DNA from: a virus
Length of the DNA: 30,728 nucleotides
Direction: 5' to 3' (one strand)
Virus record (IMG/VR): IMGVR_UViG_3300027985_001266
Coordinates: 1 to 30,728 of that record
The notes under the pieces are model-generated. The model ran no database searches, had not been told where the DNA came from, and was given only the letters and a program-made list of their open reading frames with translations. How positions within the stretch are numbered: the stretch's first letter is position 1; every line of letters begins with the position of its first letter. This document shows, in pieces, positions 17,321 through 24,298 of this stretch. The position numbers and the translations under genes are program-made.

Positions 17321-17335
17321 GTACGCAAAGCGTAC
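17321..17335. repeat. palindrome GTACGC-AAA-GCGTAC
   Basis: This is the second copy of the covarying palindrome found at 3500-3514. It lies a few bases beyond the stop of the HTH gene and ahead of the terminator. The six-base-pair arms are perfect. It might be a regulator site or a mobile repeat remnant. Confidence 0.6.
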
Positions 17336-17336
17336 C

Positions 17337-17594
17337 CTACAATTCGATTTCTCCCACATCCAACCGGATGGACTTAACATAATCTCGCAGATCCGAGGCA
17401 AGCACCCGAAGCCCTCGACTTCCTGGAGACTGGCTATAGGCCTGAATTTTTCCTGATCTAACGTAACTTCTTACGGTCCTTTGGGTAACGCTGAGAAATT
17501 CAGCCACCGTTGCAAGATCAACCAACACGCTTTTTTCCATGATGTCACGTTTGTACGCCGCAACCTCTTCCAGGGTAATCCGCTGTTTAATCAA
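17337..17594 (-). CDS. MerR/excisionase-type HTH DNA-binding protein
   Basis: The 85-residue protein carries a helix-turn-helix in LATVAEFLSVTQRTVRSYVR, followed by SGKIQAYSQSPGSRGLRVLA. This is the layout of small winged-helix HTH_17/excisionase-like domains that read a DNA site with the second helix and wing. The start is TTG at 17594, decided by AAAGGAGTAAGCC directly upstream; the gene overlaps the terminase end by eight bases. It is placed between large terminase and head genes and is followed by a terminator. It could regulate late genes or help packaging site choice; that is inference. Confidence 0.75.
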   Translation of the reverse strand: MIKQRITLEEVAAYKRDIMEKSVLVDLATVAEFLSVTQRTVRSYVRSGKIQAYSQSPGSRGLRVLASDLRDYVKSIRLDVGEIEL

Positions 17595-19521
17595 GGCTTA
17601 CTCCTTTGCTGACCGTGAAACGTTTTGGCTTTGGTTGACTCGTTATGATGGGCTTTCCTTCTTTTTCAAGTTGTCTATTTTTTGCCTCAAAATTTAACGA
17701 TTCAGAAAGTTTCTTGTAATTCGGGTTCAGAATCTCCCGCACGGCCATGTTGCCGACCCGAACGTCAAGCGCCTCGTTGCGGACGAAGCCGTCCCGGAGC
17801 GCCCACACGGTTTCTATTTTTCCGGTTTTTTTATTCTTCTCTTTTTTCGGCCGCTCGGCCATGAGCATACGGAAATACTCGAAATCGTATCCCATATGCC
17901 AATGGCAGCAGCGCGGGCCATGATTTTCGACCGTGAGCCAGGACATGAGCAGATCTTTTCCGGTGTCGACACCAAGCTCGTAAAATTGGACTTTGTACCG
18001 GCGGCTTTTGCTCGGCTTGCGCGGCACCAAGGGAAGGCCGCGCGTGTTGCTCCCCTTGTGGGCCAGATACTTCCGGGACCGCTTGACAAATTTACTGACC
18101 TGGTCGGTCCGGTAACCGAGGTCAATGCCGAGGCGCGTGATAGGCAAATCGGCGCCGGACTCGTGGCGGTAAACGGTTTCCTGCGCCCAGTCGTGCAGCT
18201 GATCCCAAACTTCGTCTTTGCTGGTATCGCCATGGAAAACCTTATATTCCACACTCCAGGATTGATTCCCTTCGCCCCAGGACACGACCTCAGCCTCGAT
18301 CCGGTTGGCCTGCACGTCGGCATCGGCGGTGACCACGACGGCCTCCATGGGGATTTTCCACGGAGATCCATCGGGCCAGTAATCGCACCGGCGTCCGTAC
18401 AGTTCTTTTTCGGTCGTCAGCTCGCCTTCGGTGTCCTGCGGCACCGGGAGACCGAGGCAATCGTTATAGTAATATTGAAGATTTGCTTCGCTTGGCTCGA
18501 CCAGAGTGAGCAGGTAAGCCGCGGCAATTTTGTGAAACGGAACAAATCGCGAAATCAGCGGGGAAATATGCGCCCAGATCCGCGACGATTTGCGGATATC
18601 GACACCTCCGTCCCGAGGCCGCCATCCGTGCCAGACCCAGGGCGGATCATACAGCATGGCCGCGACCCTCACTGCTTCGTTGCGGTCCTCTTCGTCCCAT
18701 TGCGCCTGGCAATGGGGGCAGACATACCAGGCGCTGCCTTTTTCGGACAGCGCCGCCGGATCGACCACGCCCTCCGGCCATTGGATGTTGGCCGCGTCCA
18801 TAATGTGAGCTTCGCCGCAATAGGGGCAGACCGGCCAGAAATCGATCTTGATTTGCGCCAGGCCTTGAGCTTTCCAGATTCGACCGTCTTCGGTCGAGCT
18901 GGTGCAGGCCTCGACAATCTTATAGCTGTCTTCAAATGCTCTGAGTCTGGCGCGACCCTTTCTTATGGCCGACTCAGGCCATAGGTCAACTTCGTCGAAA
19001 AGCCCATAACGGACCGGCTTTGAGGCGAGACGACCTTCGGATTGCGCCCAGGCCAGATAAGTGGTCATCCCGGTGCGGAACCGGATACGGCGGTTGCTGA
19101 TATCGTCCTGATTCCCGGTGGTCAGGCGCCGGAGCGACGGAGTCCCGTCGATCATAGGGACAATGCGATCCTGCATGGTCTCGACGCCGGTATTCCGGTC
19201 CTGCATGACGATCAGCGCCGGTCCTGGATCATGCACGGCCGAGTAACCCCAGCAGGTGTGCATAAAATCGGTTTTCGCCGACTGCGACCCGCCGGCGACA
19301 AACATTTCCCGTATATGCTCCAGGCTATACAGCTCAAGCAGACCGGTCAGATAGGGGGTAACGTCCGGGTCGTAAGGCCCCGGCATAGGGCTGACCTCAA
19401 CATGCCTCTCGCCCTTGGCCCACTGCGCCGCCGACTGTTCCGGTTGAGCACGGAACACCGCAAGTTCTCCGGGGAAAAATTTGAATTTACGTGGTTGCGG
19501 TTGTGGGAGCCAAGAGTACAT
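17587..19521 (-). CDS. large terminase subunit, lambda gpA family
   Basis: The 644-residue protein has a Walker A-like GGSQSAKT at 77-84, Walker B with LFDEVDLWP near 174-182, and an ATPase coupling region with ACTSSTEDGRIW. A four-Cys zinc site follows at C232, C235, C268 and C271 (CPYC and CPHC). The nuclease half begins near residue 395 with VVTADADVQANRIEAEVVSW, and a further acidic position lies in ITRLGIDLGYRTD. This is the packaging motor and DNA-cutting enzyme of gpA type. The start at 19521 has only a weak site (CACCGG). It is separated from the small subunit by a cassette of five genes. Confidence 0.93.
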   Translation of the reverse strand: MYSWLPQPQPRKFKFFPGELAVFRAQPEQSAAQWAKGERHVEVSPMPGPYDPDVTPYLTGLLELYSLEHIREMFVAGGSQSAKTDFMHTCWGYSAVHDPGPALIVMQDRNTGVETMQDRIVPMIDGTPSLRRLTTGNQDDISNRRIRFRTGMTTYLAWAQSEGRLASKPVRYGLFDEVDLWPESAIRKGRARLRAFEDSYKIVEACTSSTEDGRIWKAQGLAQIKIDFWPVCPYCGEAHIMDAANIQWPEGVVDPAALSEKGSAWYVCPHCQAQWDEEDRNEAVRVAAMLYDPPWVWHGWRPRDGGVDIRKSSRIWAHISPLISRFVPFHKIAAAYLLTLVEPSEANLQYYYNDCLGLPVPQDTEGELTTEKELYGRRCDYWPDGSPWKIPMEAVVVTADADVQANRIEAEVVSWGEGNQSWSVEYKVFHGDTSKDEVWDQLHDWAQETVYRHESGADLPITRLGIDLGYRTDQVSKFVKRSRKYLAHKGSNTRGLPLVPRKPSKSRRYKVQFYELGVDTGKDLLMSWLTVENHGPRCCHWHMGYDFEYFRMLMAERPKKEKNKKTGKIETVWALRDGFVRNEALDVRVGNMAVREILNPNYKKLSESLNFEAKNRQLEKEGKPIITSQPKPKRFTVSKGVSLD

Positions 19522-19532
19522 AAAACCGGTGA

Positions 19533-19697
19533 TTAGTTATTGGTTGTTGGTGATTGGTTTGGTTTTTGTTCTCTAAAACATTTTGGTTTTTTATCTTTCC
19601 TCAGAGATTTTTCAATACATTGGCCAGCTATAAGGCATGTTTTAATATCCAAACAACCATCACATTCTGATTTAATCACCGATGGAAATTTATTCAT
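19533..19697 (-). CDS. 54-residue Cys-rich miniprotein
   Basis: I choose ATG at 19697 (MNKFPSVIKSECDGCLDIKT), five bases after the stop of the zinc-ribbon gene and with GGAAAGGAT upstream. A longer frame from 19805 would overlap the zinc-ribbon gene by 104 bases. Cysteines at 12, 15, 21, 27 and 40 suggest metal binding, perhaps zinc or iron-sulfur. The last residues come from a low-complexity stretch of CCAAT/CACCAA-type repeats that runs into the gap before terminase. No family is recognised. Confidence 0.6.
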   Translation of the reverse strand: MNKFPSVIKSECDGCLDIKTCLIAGQCIEKSLRKDKKPKCFREQKPNQSPTTNN

Positions 19698-19701
19698 TTC
19701 G

Positions 19702-19851
19702 TTATAAATCCTTTCCACGATATGGTCTAACAACGGGCCTGTCCCTTCTAAATCCGCACAGGATGCAACGAACTTCCTGGAATAATACCCCATTGTTCCT
19801 GACAAGCTTCGGATCTAGACAATTTCGTCGTTTGCACTGCGGGCAGGTCAT
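19702..19851 (-). CDS. 49-residue zinc-ribbon miniprotein
   Basis: ATG at 19851 follows the radical SAM stop by six bases. The product opens MTCPQCKRRNCLDPKLVRNN and continues to RCILCGFRRDRPVVRPY. The CxxC ... CxxC spacing is that of a small zinc ribbon with a basic tail, a type often used for nucleic-acid binding. It has no strong ribosome site, so coupling to the radical SAM gene is likely. The gene was too short for routine ORF cut-offs, and motif plus tight spacing support it. Confidence 0.65.
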   Translation of the reverse strand: MTCPQCKRRNCLDPKLVRNNGVLFQEVRCILCGFRRDRPVVRPYRGKDL

Positions 19852-19857
19852 TATTAT

Positions 19858-20691
19858 TCAGCGAAAATGGTTGGCATACACATAACCTGAAATTATAGCT
19901 GGCCGTGCCCATTCTCTCTGCCAACGCATCCATTCACTGCTTCGTATCCCTTTCGTGTCTCGATAAAGCATGGCCATTGGCATAAACCCGGCGTCAATCG
20001 TTTCCAACATTCTCTGTCGTGCTGCATCAAATGTATCTTTTGGATATCCGCACAGAACATACGCTCTTAGCGTGTGACTCGTCGTTGTAAATCCGGCATC
20101 CAACAACATCCGCCCAGCTACACGAAGCGGATCAAGGTCGTCCGGAGTATCGTATGCAAAAAATATTTGTTTCGGGCGCAACTCCCGTAATGATTCAACG
20201 TGCCATGGTTTCAAACGGTTCGCCTCAAGTCCTCCGGTAAACTGCACTCTTCCATTAACTTTGTTTCGCTGCAACATGGAAAAAACGCTTTTGATGTGAT
20301 CATCTGAGCAAGCCAGTAAATTATCATCAAGGATATTCAACCCGTCGGTTATCGGAAGTTCCCGCAACGGCCCTTCACGCTTTGGCACACTGCAAAACCA
20401 GCAATTGTTAGGACAACCCCGGGAAGTGATAACGTATCCACATTTAACATACATGCCTGGGACAAACTCACCACCGGCTTCTCCCGTTGCCGGACCTCCG
20501 ATTCGTACCGGAGCAACACTCTCCCAAAATTTCGCCAGCTTTTCAGCCAACGGAAGATCCCAACTGAACGCCACCGAAACGTGTACTTCATCCGCTTCAT
20601 CAAACAGACCAGGACCGACTCCAATACGAACCAGATCATCATCCGGTGTTGCCGATGTCTTCCGTGGAAATACTCTAATAATTCTTTTCAT
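19858..20691 (-). CDS. radical SAM enzyme
   Basis: I set the start at ATG 20691 (MKRIIRVFPRKTSATPDDDL), giving 277 residues. A longer frame to 20838 would cross the glycyl-radical gene in another phase. The cluster motif RGCPNNCWFC (C93, C97, C100) is CX3CX2C, and downstream are DDNLLACSDDHIKSVFSML and FTGGLEANRL, which resemble the SAM-binding barrel of B12-domain-like radical SAM proteins. An N-terminal piece of about 90 residues with DEADEVHVSVAFSWDLPLAE precedes the cluster. Proteins of this style are seen in other phages but their reaction is unknown. The start overlaps the glycyl-radical gene by 17 bases. Confidence 0.88.
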   Translation of the reverse strand: MKRIIRVFPRKTSATPDDDLVRIGVGPGLFDEADEVHVSVAFSWDLPLAEKLAKFWESVAPVRIGGPATGEAGGEFVPGMYVKCGYVITSRGCPNNCWFCSVPKREGPLRELPITDGLNILDDNLLACSDDHIKSVFSMLQRNKVNGRVQFTGGLEANRLKPWHVESLRELRPKQIFFAYDTPDDLDPLRVAGRMLLDAGFTTTSHTLRAYVLCGYPKDTFDAARQRMLETIDAGFMPMAMLYRDTKGIRSSEWMRWQREWARPAIISGYVYANHFR

Positions 20692-20830
20692 GCCATTTAA
20701 CCAAGTCATACTCGACACGGTCTTTGAACTCTTGTTTTTTACCCTTGTTCCACTGCTGAACAGGCCTGAAAAATCCACAAACACGGGAATAAACTTCGGT
20801 CTTTTCGGTGCATTTTTGTCCATTAGGCAC
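20675..20830 (-). CDS. stand-alone glycyl-radical domain of anaerobic ribonucleotide reductase type
   Basis: GTG at 20830 starts one base after the lipoprotein stop (TGA C GTG). The 51-residue product contains TEVYSRVCGFFRPVQQWN followed by KGKKQEFKDR. This matches the C-terminal glycyl-radical loop of class III ribonucleotide reductases (NrdD), in which the Gly of the RVxG[YF] motif, here Gly19, carries the radical. The rest of NrdD is absent. The four-Cys zinc site that normally precedes the loop is not complete, with only Cys7 and Cys18 present. The gene is followed by a radical SAM enzyme, the enzyme class that generates glycyl radicals. It may be a spare domain for a host enzyme, by analogy with YfiD for pyruvate formate-lyase. 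That role is inference. Confidence 0.8.
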   Translation of the reverse strand: MPNGQKCTEKTEVYSRVCGFFRPVQQWNKGKKQEFKDRVEYDLVKWHEKNY

Positions 20831-20831
20831 G

Positions 20832-21056
20832 TCACCACCCGCGTCCTTTCCGGTTTTCGAAATAAAACAGCTCAATGGGCGATACCTCTTCGCCGCTTTT
20901 CTGCCATGCATAGCAGCCGAAACCAACCGTCCGGCACACGAGATCACCGATAACCACACCAACCGTTTTTTCGGAACAGACGACTCGTGGGATGTTCGAT
21001 GAAACCGAACATCCGACCACGGCCACAGCAAGAAAAATTGTGATGAGTTTTTTCAT
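20832..21056 (-). CDS. small lipoprotein
   Basis: The 74-residue product starts MKKLITIFLAVAVVGCSVSS, a short basic n-region, hydrophobic core and AVVGC lipobox with lipidated Cys16. The mature part has further cysteines (VVCSEK, LVCRTVGFGC). It begins in an ATGA overlap with the small terminase. Candidate roles include superinfection exclusion or a surface function, but nothing identifies one. It opens the cassette between the two terminase subunits. Confidence 0.75.
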   Translation of the reverse strand: MKKLITIFLAVAVVGCSVSSNIPRVVCSEKTVGVVIGDLVCRTVGFGCYAWQKSGEEVSPIELFYFENRKGRGW

Positions 21057-21718
21057 TCCGGATCCTCCTCTTCGAATCCTTCGATCGGCCTGGAATAGTT
21101 ATCCAATGCTTTACGCATCAGCCCAAGAAGATAAGAAATCAATTCCGATGACTTCTGCTGATCGCCACCGACGATTTTGATAATCCTCCCGGATGACGCC
21201 CTGGCAACCGCCTCAAGGTAGGACTTCAGATTCATGGCGCGCTCGGAAAACTCGATCTCAACCTTGTTTCGCGGAATCAGCTCGCCCTCGGCCTCACGAA
21301 CCTTGAGTTCCCGCATACGCCGGTCGGCGCGCTTGAGGCCGATTTCTTCGGTTATCTTCTCTTGTTGCAGGCTGACACCGGTCGGACACCCGGGTGTTCC
21401 GTCTTTTTTCTTGAGAAATCCTCCGGCATATTCAAGCGCCATGGATTCGGTGATGGTTCCGTCATCCCGGAGTTTCAATTTGCCCTTGTCGCGGTGTTCG
21501 TAAGCGGTCGATTGTCCAACTTTCCAGCCTTCAGCATCAAGCCAGTCAACCATTTCAGGTATGGTCCCGAAAACCGGCTCCGATTCTGACTGTGAAGACA
21601 TAAACTCTTCAAGGTCGCGCTTGGCCTGTCGCAGCTTGTTCCGGTTGACCGTGGTCGGGTTTTCTCGGGCCGCTTCAAAAGCGACATCGTATGCGGTCTG
21701 AAGTTCGGATTCGGTCAT
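21053..21718 (-). CDS. small terminase subunit (Nu1-like)
   Basis: The 221-residue protein has a helix-rich N-terminus, a possible HTH in MVDWLDAEGWKVGQSTAYEH near 56-75, then KLKLRDDGTITESMALEYAG. A long helix ends in EGELIPRNKVEIEF, the hallmark phrase of phage Nu1-like small terminases before the ERAMNLKSYLEAVA stretch. It recognises packaging sites and feeds DNA to the large subunit. The start overlaps the MazG-like gene as ATGA. Confidence 0.8.
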   Translation of the reverse strand: MTESELQTAYDVAFEAARENPTTVNRNKLRQAKRDLEEFMSSQSESEPVFGTIPEMVDWLDAEGWKVGQSTAYEHRDKGKLKLRDDGTITESMALEYAGGFLKKKDGTPGCPTGVSLQQEKITEEIGLKRADRRMRELKVREAEGELIPRNKVEIEFSERAMNLKSYLEAVARASSGRIIKIVGGDQQKSSELISYLLGLMRKALDNYSRPIEGFEEEDPE

Positions 21719-21978
21719 TCGAGATAGTATCCCCGCTCTCGATTTTTTTGCTCGATCCGCTCGAAGATGATTTTTTCTGAAAAATCATTCCCATAAATTC
21801 GGTCAAGCACGTTCCACAAGGTTTCAACGCTGTGCTGTAGATCGGCCAGCTCATGGAAAAACTCAAGCGATCCACGTTTCTCGCGAATAACCTCGCCAAT
21901 TTCGCTCAACACGTGGTCGATCTGTTCGTCAATCGTGTTGGTTGTTGCAAATTTCGTTTTTGGATACAGGCGACGCAT
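21715..21978 (-). CDS. MazG-like nucleotide pyrophosphohydrolase
   Basis: The product starts at ATG 21978 (MRRLYPKTKFATTNTIDEQI) and carries DHVLSEIGEVIREK and FFHELADLQHSVETL. These match the E-x-x-E and E-L-x-D elements of all-alpha NTP pyrophosphatases such as MazG. Such enzymes hydrolyse nucleoside triphosphates and in phages are proposed to adjust the nucleotide pool or alarmone state. A TTG at 21984 in TTGA overlap with the clamp stop is the alternative start. It adjoins the clamp gene, so a DNA-metabolism role fits. Confidence 0.7.
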   Translation of the reverse strand: MRRLYPKTKFATTNTIDEQIDHVLSEIGEVIREKRGSLEFFHELADLQHSVETLWNVLDRIYGNDFSEKIIFERIEQKNRERGYYLE

Positions 21979-21980
21979 GG

Positions 21981-23072
21981 TCAATGTCTCATAGGCATAA
22001 TTACTTCAAGCCGTTCATTCCAGCACTTATGGTCAACCGGGAAAATAACCAGAGGAGTCTGGTTGTCCGAAAATTTAATGCACACTTCTCCGCCAAGAGC
22101 TACAAGCGCTTGGGACAAATAGCTCGCGTTAATGATAACCTTTAGCCCGGAATCTCCGTGATAAGGAACCTCATAGGTCGCGCGCCCTTTGTCGCTGAGA
22201 CCGGAAACCACCAGGACATCATCACGGCATTCCAGTGTTACGGATTTGTTCCTTTTGTCATCCACAACAACTATGCAGGCGGAAAGCGCAGAAATGAGCG
22301 CTTCCGAGTCGACGCAAAACCCTTTTTCATGCACGTCAATAATCCTCCGATATGCAGGATATGGGTGGTCTATAAGGCGCGATGAAATTTCCGCGGATGG
22401 TCCATCGAAACGAATGAGATTTTTATTCGGACGGGAAACACTTGACCAGCTATCAATTTTCGACAGCAGCACCATGGTTTTCTTTGAAATGATCACACCG
22501 TCTCGAAAAGCGTCGACGGAAGGACTTGAGATCGCCACCAATGACAACCGATGGCCATCGGCTGCAACACAGGTCAGGTTGTCGTTTTCCCTGGCAAAAT
22601 AGATTCCGCAAAGGTGATGTTTAGTCGCATCGTCACGAGACACGGCATGACCGACGGCGGCCTGAATAGCGCCGAACATGCCTCCGTCCCCAATGGCATA
22701 GATATCGGTTTCTGAATTTTCATCCATCGGGAATTCATCGGCCGGAAATACGGGAAGGTTGCATATAAACCCACCGCTGATAATAGATATTTCGTTCTCT
22801 TTATGATCGATCTCGATTTTTGGTCCGGGACTTAAGGAAACGGCGTGTTTGATTGTGTCCGCCTCGACGCAGAACGCCAGTCTCGAATCTCCTTCGGACG
22901 GAAATTCCGCCGATGCAAAAATTTCAAGATCGGTCCCGGTGACCGTTGAGCAACCAGGCGAAACCTCAATTTTTAACGCCGACAGAGCAGGCGAAATTTG
23001 TCGTTTATCAATAGCTCCGATAACTTTTCCGATAGCGTTCAATAGACTTTCTTTTTCTGCGATAAATACCAT
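21981..23072 (-). CDS. dnaN: DNA polymerase III beta sliding clamp (phage DnaN)
   Basis: The 363-residue product has the three-domain length of bacterial beta clamps and their key phrases: LSALKIEV early, NLPVFPADEFP, VAADGHRLSLVAISS in the second domain, DHPYPAYRRIID, and a final VIMPMRH, close to the usual IMPMR end. Clamps ring DNA and tether polymerases. Phages rarely encode the bacterial type, so this is notable. ATG 23072 has GAGGT upstream. No polymerase III gene is in the window, so it probably serves the host replisome. Confidence 0.93.
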   Translation of the reverse strand: MVFIAEKESLLNAIGKVIGAIDKRQISPALSALKIEVSPGCSTVTGTDLEIFASAEFPSEGDSRLAFCVEADTIKHAVSLSPGPKIEIDHKENEISIISGGFICNLPVFPADEFPMDENSETDIYAIGDGGMFGAIQAAVGHAVSRDDATKHHLCGIYFARENDNLTCVAADGHRLSLVAISSPSVDAFRDGVIISKKTMVLLSKIDSWSSVSRPNKNLIRFDGPSAEISSRLIDHPYPAYRRIIDVHEKGFCVDSEALISALSACIVVVDDKRNKSVTLECRDDVLVVSGLSDKGRATYEVPYHGDSGLKVIINASYLSQALVALGGEVCIKFSDNQTPLVIFPVDHKCWNERLEVIMPMRH

Positions 23073-23133
23073 GGTCTAAAAACCTCAAAAGGTCGTTTTG
23101 TTCACCCCTCCCCCGCCGCGCCGCGCGCCCTTT

Positions 23134-23574
23134 TTATCCTGATGCTGTTCGCTGCTGTTCAGAAATAGGGATTGTTTCGGCTTCGATCTTTGCGTCGATA
23201 AGCGCTGTGCGTTCGGCCATGTCGCGGACGGCCCTGGGGGTCTTACCCAATATGGAGGAAATCTCCTCCGTGGAGCGTCCGAGTTCTTTCATGATCAGGA
23301 ATTTTACAAAATCGTCTGGGGACCAGTGGGTTCCGTAGAGAGGAGTACCGAGACGGGGATTGATGGTTTTTTTGCAGGACGGGCAGTAGAGACGATCGCC
23401 ACTTAACCAGGTGCTAACAAGGCCGACATCCACTAGCAAGGTTTTACCACAACAGGGAAAATTAAAACCGTTTTTATGATATTTATGAAATATCCAATAA
23501 ACGCTCGAATTAATATAAATGTTGGTCAACAGAGAAGAAATCATGTTGATATCCATAACTGACTGTTTTTTCAT
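23134..23574 (-). CDS. zinc-ribbon plus HTH protein, transposase-regulator-like
   Basis: The 146-residue protein has PCCG near residue 40 and CPSC at 64-67, a four-Cys zinc-binding pattern. It continues INPRLGTPLYGTHWSPDDFV and a helix-turn-helix candidate in RSTEEISSILGKTPRAVRDM. The arrangement resembles the zinc-ribbon/HTH N-terminus of IS1- or ISXO2-type transposases but lacks the catalytic domain. It probably acts as a DNA-binding regulator. The first ATG is used, though no good ribosome site is seen; ATG at residue 7 is possible. Confidence 0.65.
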   Translation of the reverse strand: MKKQSVMDINMISSLLTNIYINSSVYWIFHKYHKNGFNFPCCGKTLLVDVGLVSTWLSGDRLYCPSCKKTINPRLGTPLYGTHWSPDDFVKFLIMKELGRSTEEISSILGKTPRAVRDMAERTALIDAKIEAETIPISEQQRTASG

Positions 23575-23671
23575 AAGATTCTTAAATTCCGGAAGAAAAA
23601 AAACATCAAAACTGCGTAAATATTGCGCGCTAGCTCACCCGCATACGGCCGTGGCCCTGGAAGGACCCAGA

Positions 23672-24298
23672 TTATCCAAGTCCTGCTTGCGTGATGGCGA
23701 AGTCAAGCTCATGCGAGAACGTCCTTTCGATGTAATCCAGAACTGCATCGGTAAACCGGTCATCCGTCTCATGCTTGCTGAACATACTGGCTGGGCTGAT
23801 GGTGGCCTTGACGTCAACAGGATAGCGGGACTTACCCTCACGCCGCATAACCATCAGGTGGCCGGTGTCGGATGCCTGCATGAAGGCACCAGACAAACGC
23901 ACCTTCCGACCCTTGATCACCTCCACCTGTACGCCCTGGAACTTACTCGCCCGCTTCAAAACCCGACCCGATCTACGCGTCTGAACCCGATTACCCATAT
24001 AATGGACGGCTCCGAAATATGCCAACGAAACCGCCGTCCCCTTAATGGTCATCTCAAACGTGTCATACTCAATCCCGCGATTCCCGATAGACACCCGAAT
24101 CCGCTTGTCGAGATCGGACTTGCGAATATTCCACTTCTCGCGAATCATCGTCGAAAGCAGCGTCGTTGCATAACGGCGGGTTTTCGTCACCGTCCGGCGG
24201 ATCGACACCTTAACCGCCTTTTCCATATCGCCGAAAGCCGACGAAAGAGCGTCGTTAAAAACGTCGACATCGAAATAAAGCAGGCTGTCCTTACTCAT
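23672..24298 (-). CDS. minor tail protein gpZ-like
   Basis: The 208-residue product begins with a helical region (VFNDALSSAFGDMEKAVKVS) and a basic stretch (TKTRRYATTLLSTMIREKWN). Beta segments follow with MTIKGTAVSLAYFGAVHYMG, and the later part has LSGAFMQASDTGHLMVMRRE and ATISPASMF. This is the order of the prophage minor tail protein Z family, which completes tails. AGGTGG stands before ATG 24298. It is far from the tail block, beside the clamp and helicase genes, which is unusual. Confidence 0.7.
   Translation of the reverse strand: MSKDSLLYFDVDVFNDALSSAFGDMEKAVKVSIRRTVTKTRRYATTLLSTMIREKWNIRKSDLDKRIRVSIGNRGIEYDTFEMTIKGTAVSLAYFGAVHYMGNRVQTRRSGRVLKRASKFQGVQVEVIKGRKVRLSGAFMQASDTGHLMVMRREGKSRYPVDVKATISPASMFSKHETDDRFTDAVLDYIERTFSHELDFAITQAGLG

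Noticed and set aside
17896-18984. Plus-strand frame of 362 codons opposite the large terminase
   Set aside because: Long only because the terminase codons leave the opposite strand open; no motif, no ribosome site, wrong direction for the operon.
19525-19565. Low-complexity CCAAT/CACCAA run before the terminase gene
   Set aside because: Degenerate repeat with no clear unit or function; noted in the 54-residue gene entry rather than as a feature.
20832-21031. Longer start for the glycyl-radical frame (from 21031)
   Set aside because: That extension lies in another phase of the lipoprotein gene; the GTG at 20830, one base after the lipoprotein stop, explains the domain boundary.
23134-23574. 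Insertion sequence
   Set aside because: Only the zinc ribbon/HTH part resembles transposases; no catalytic domain, terminal inverted repeats or target duplication was found.
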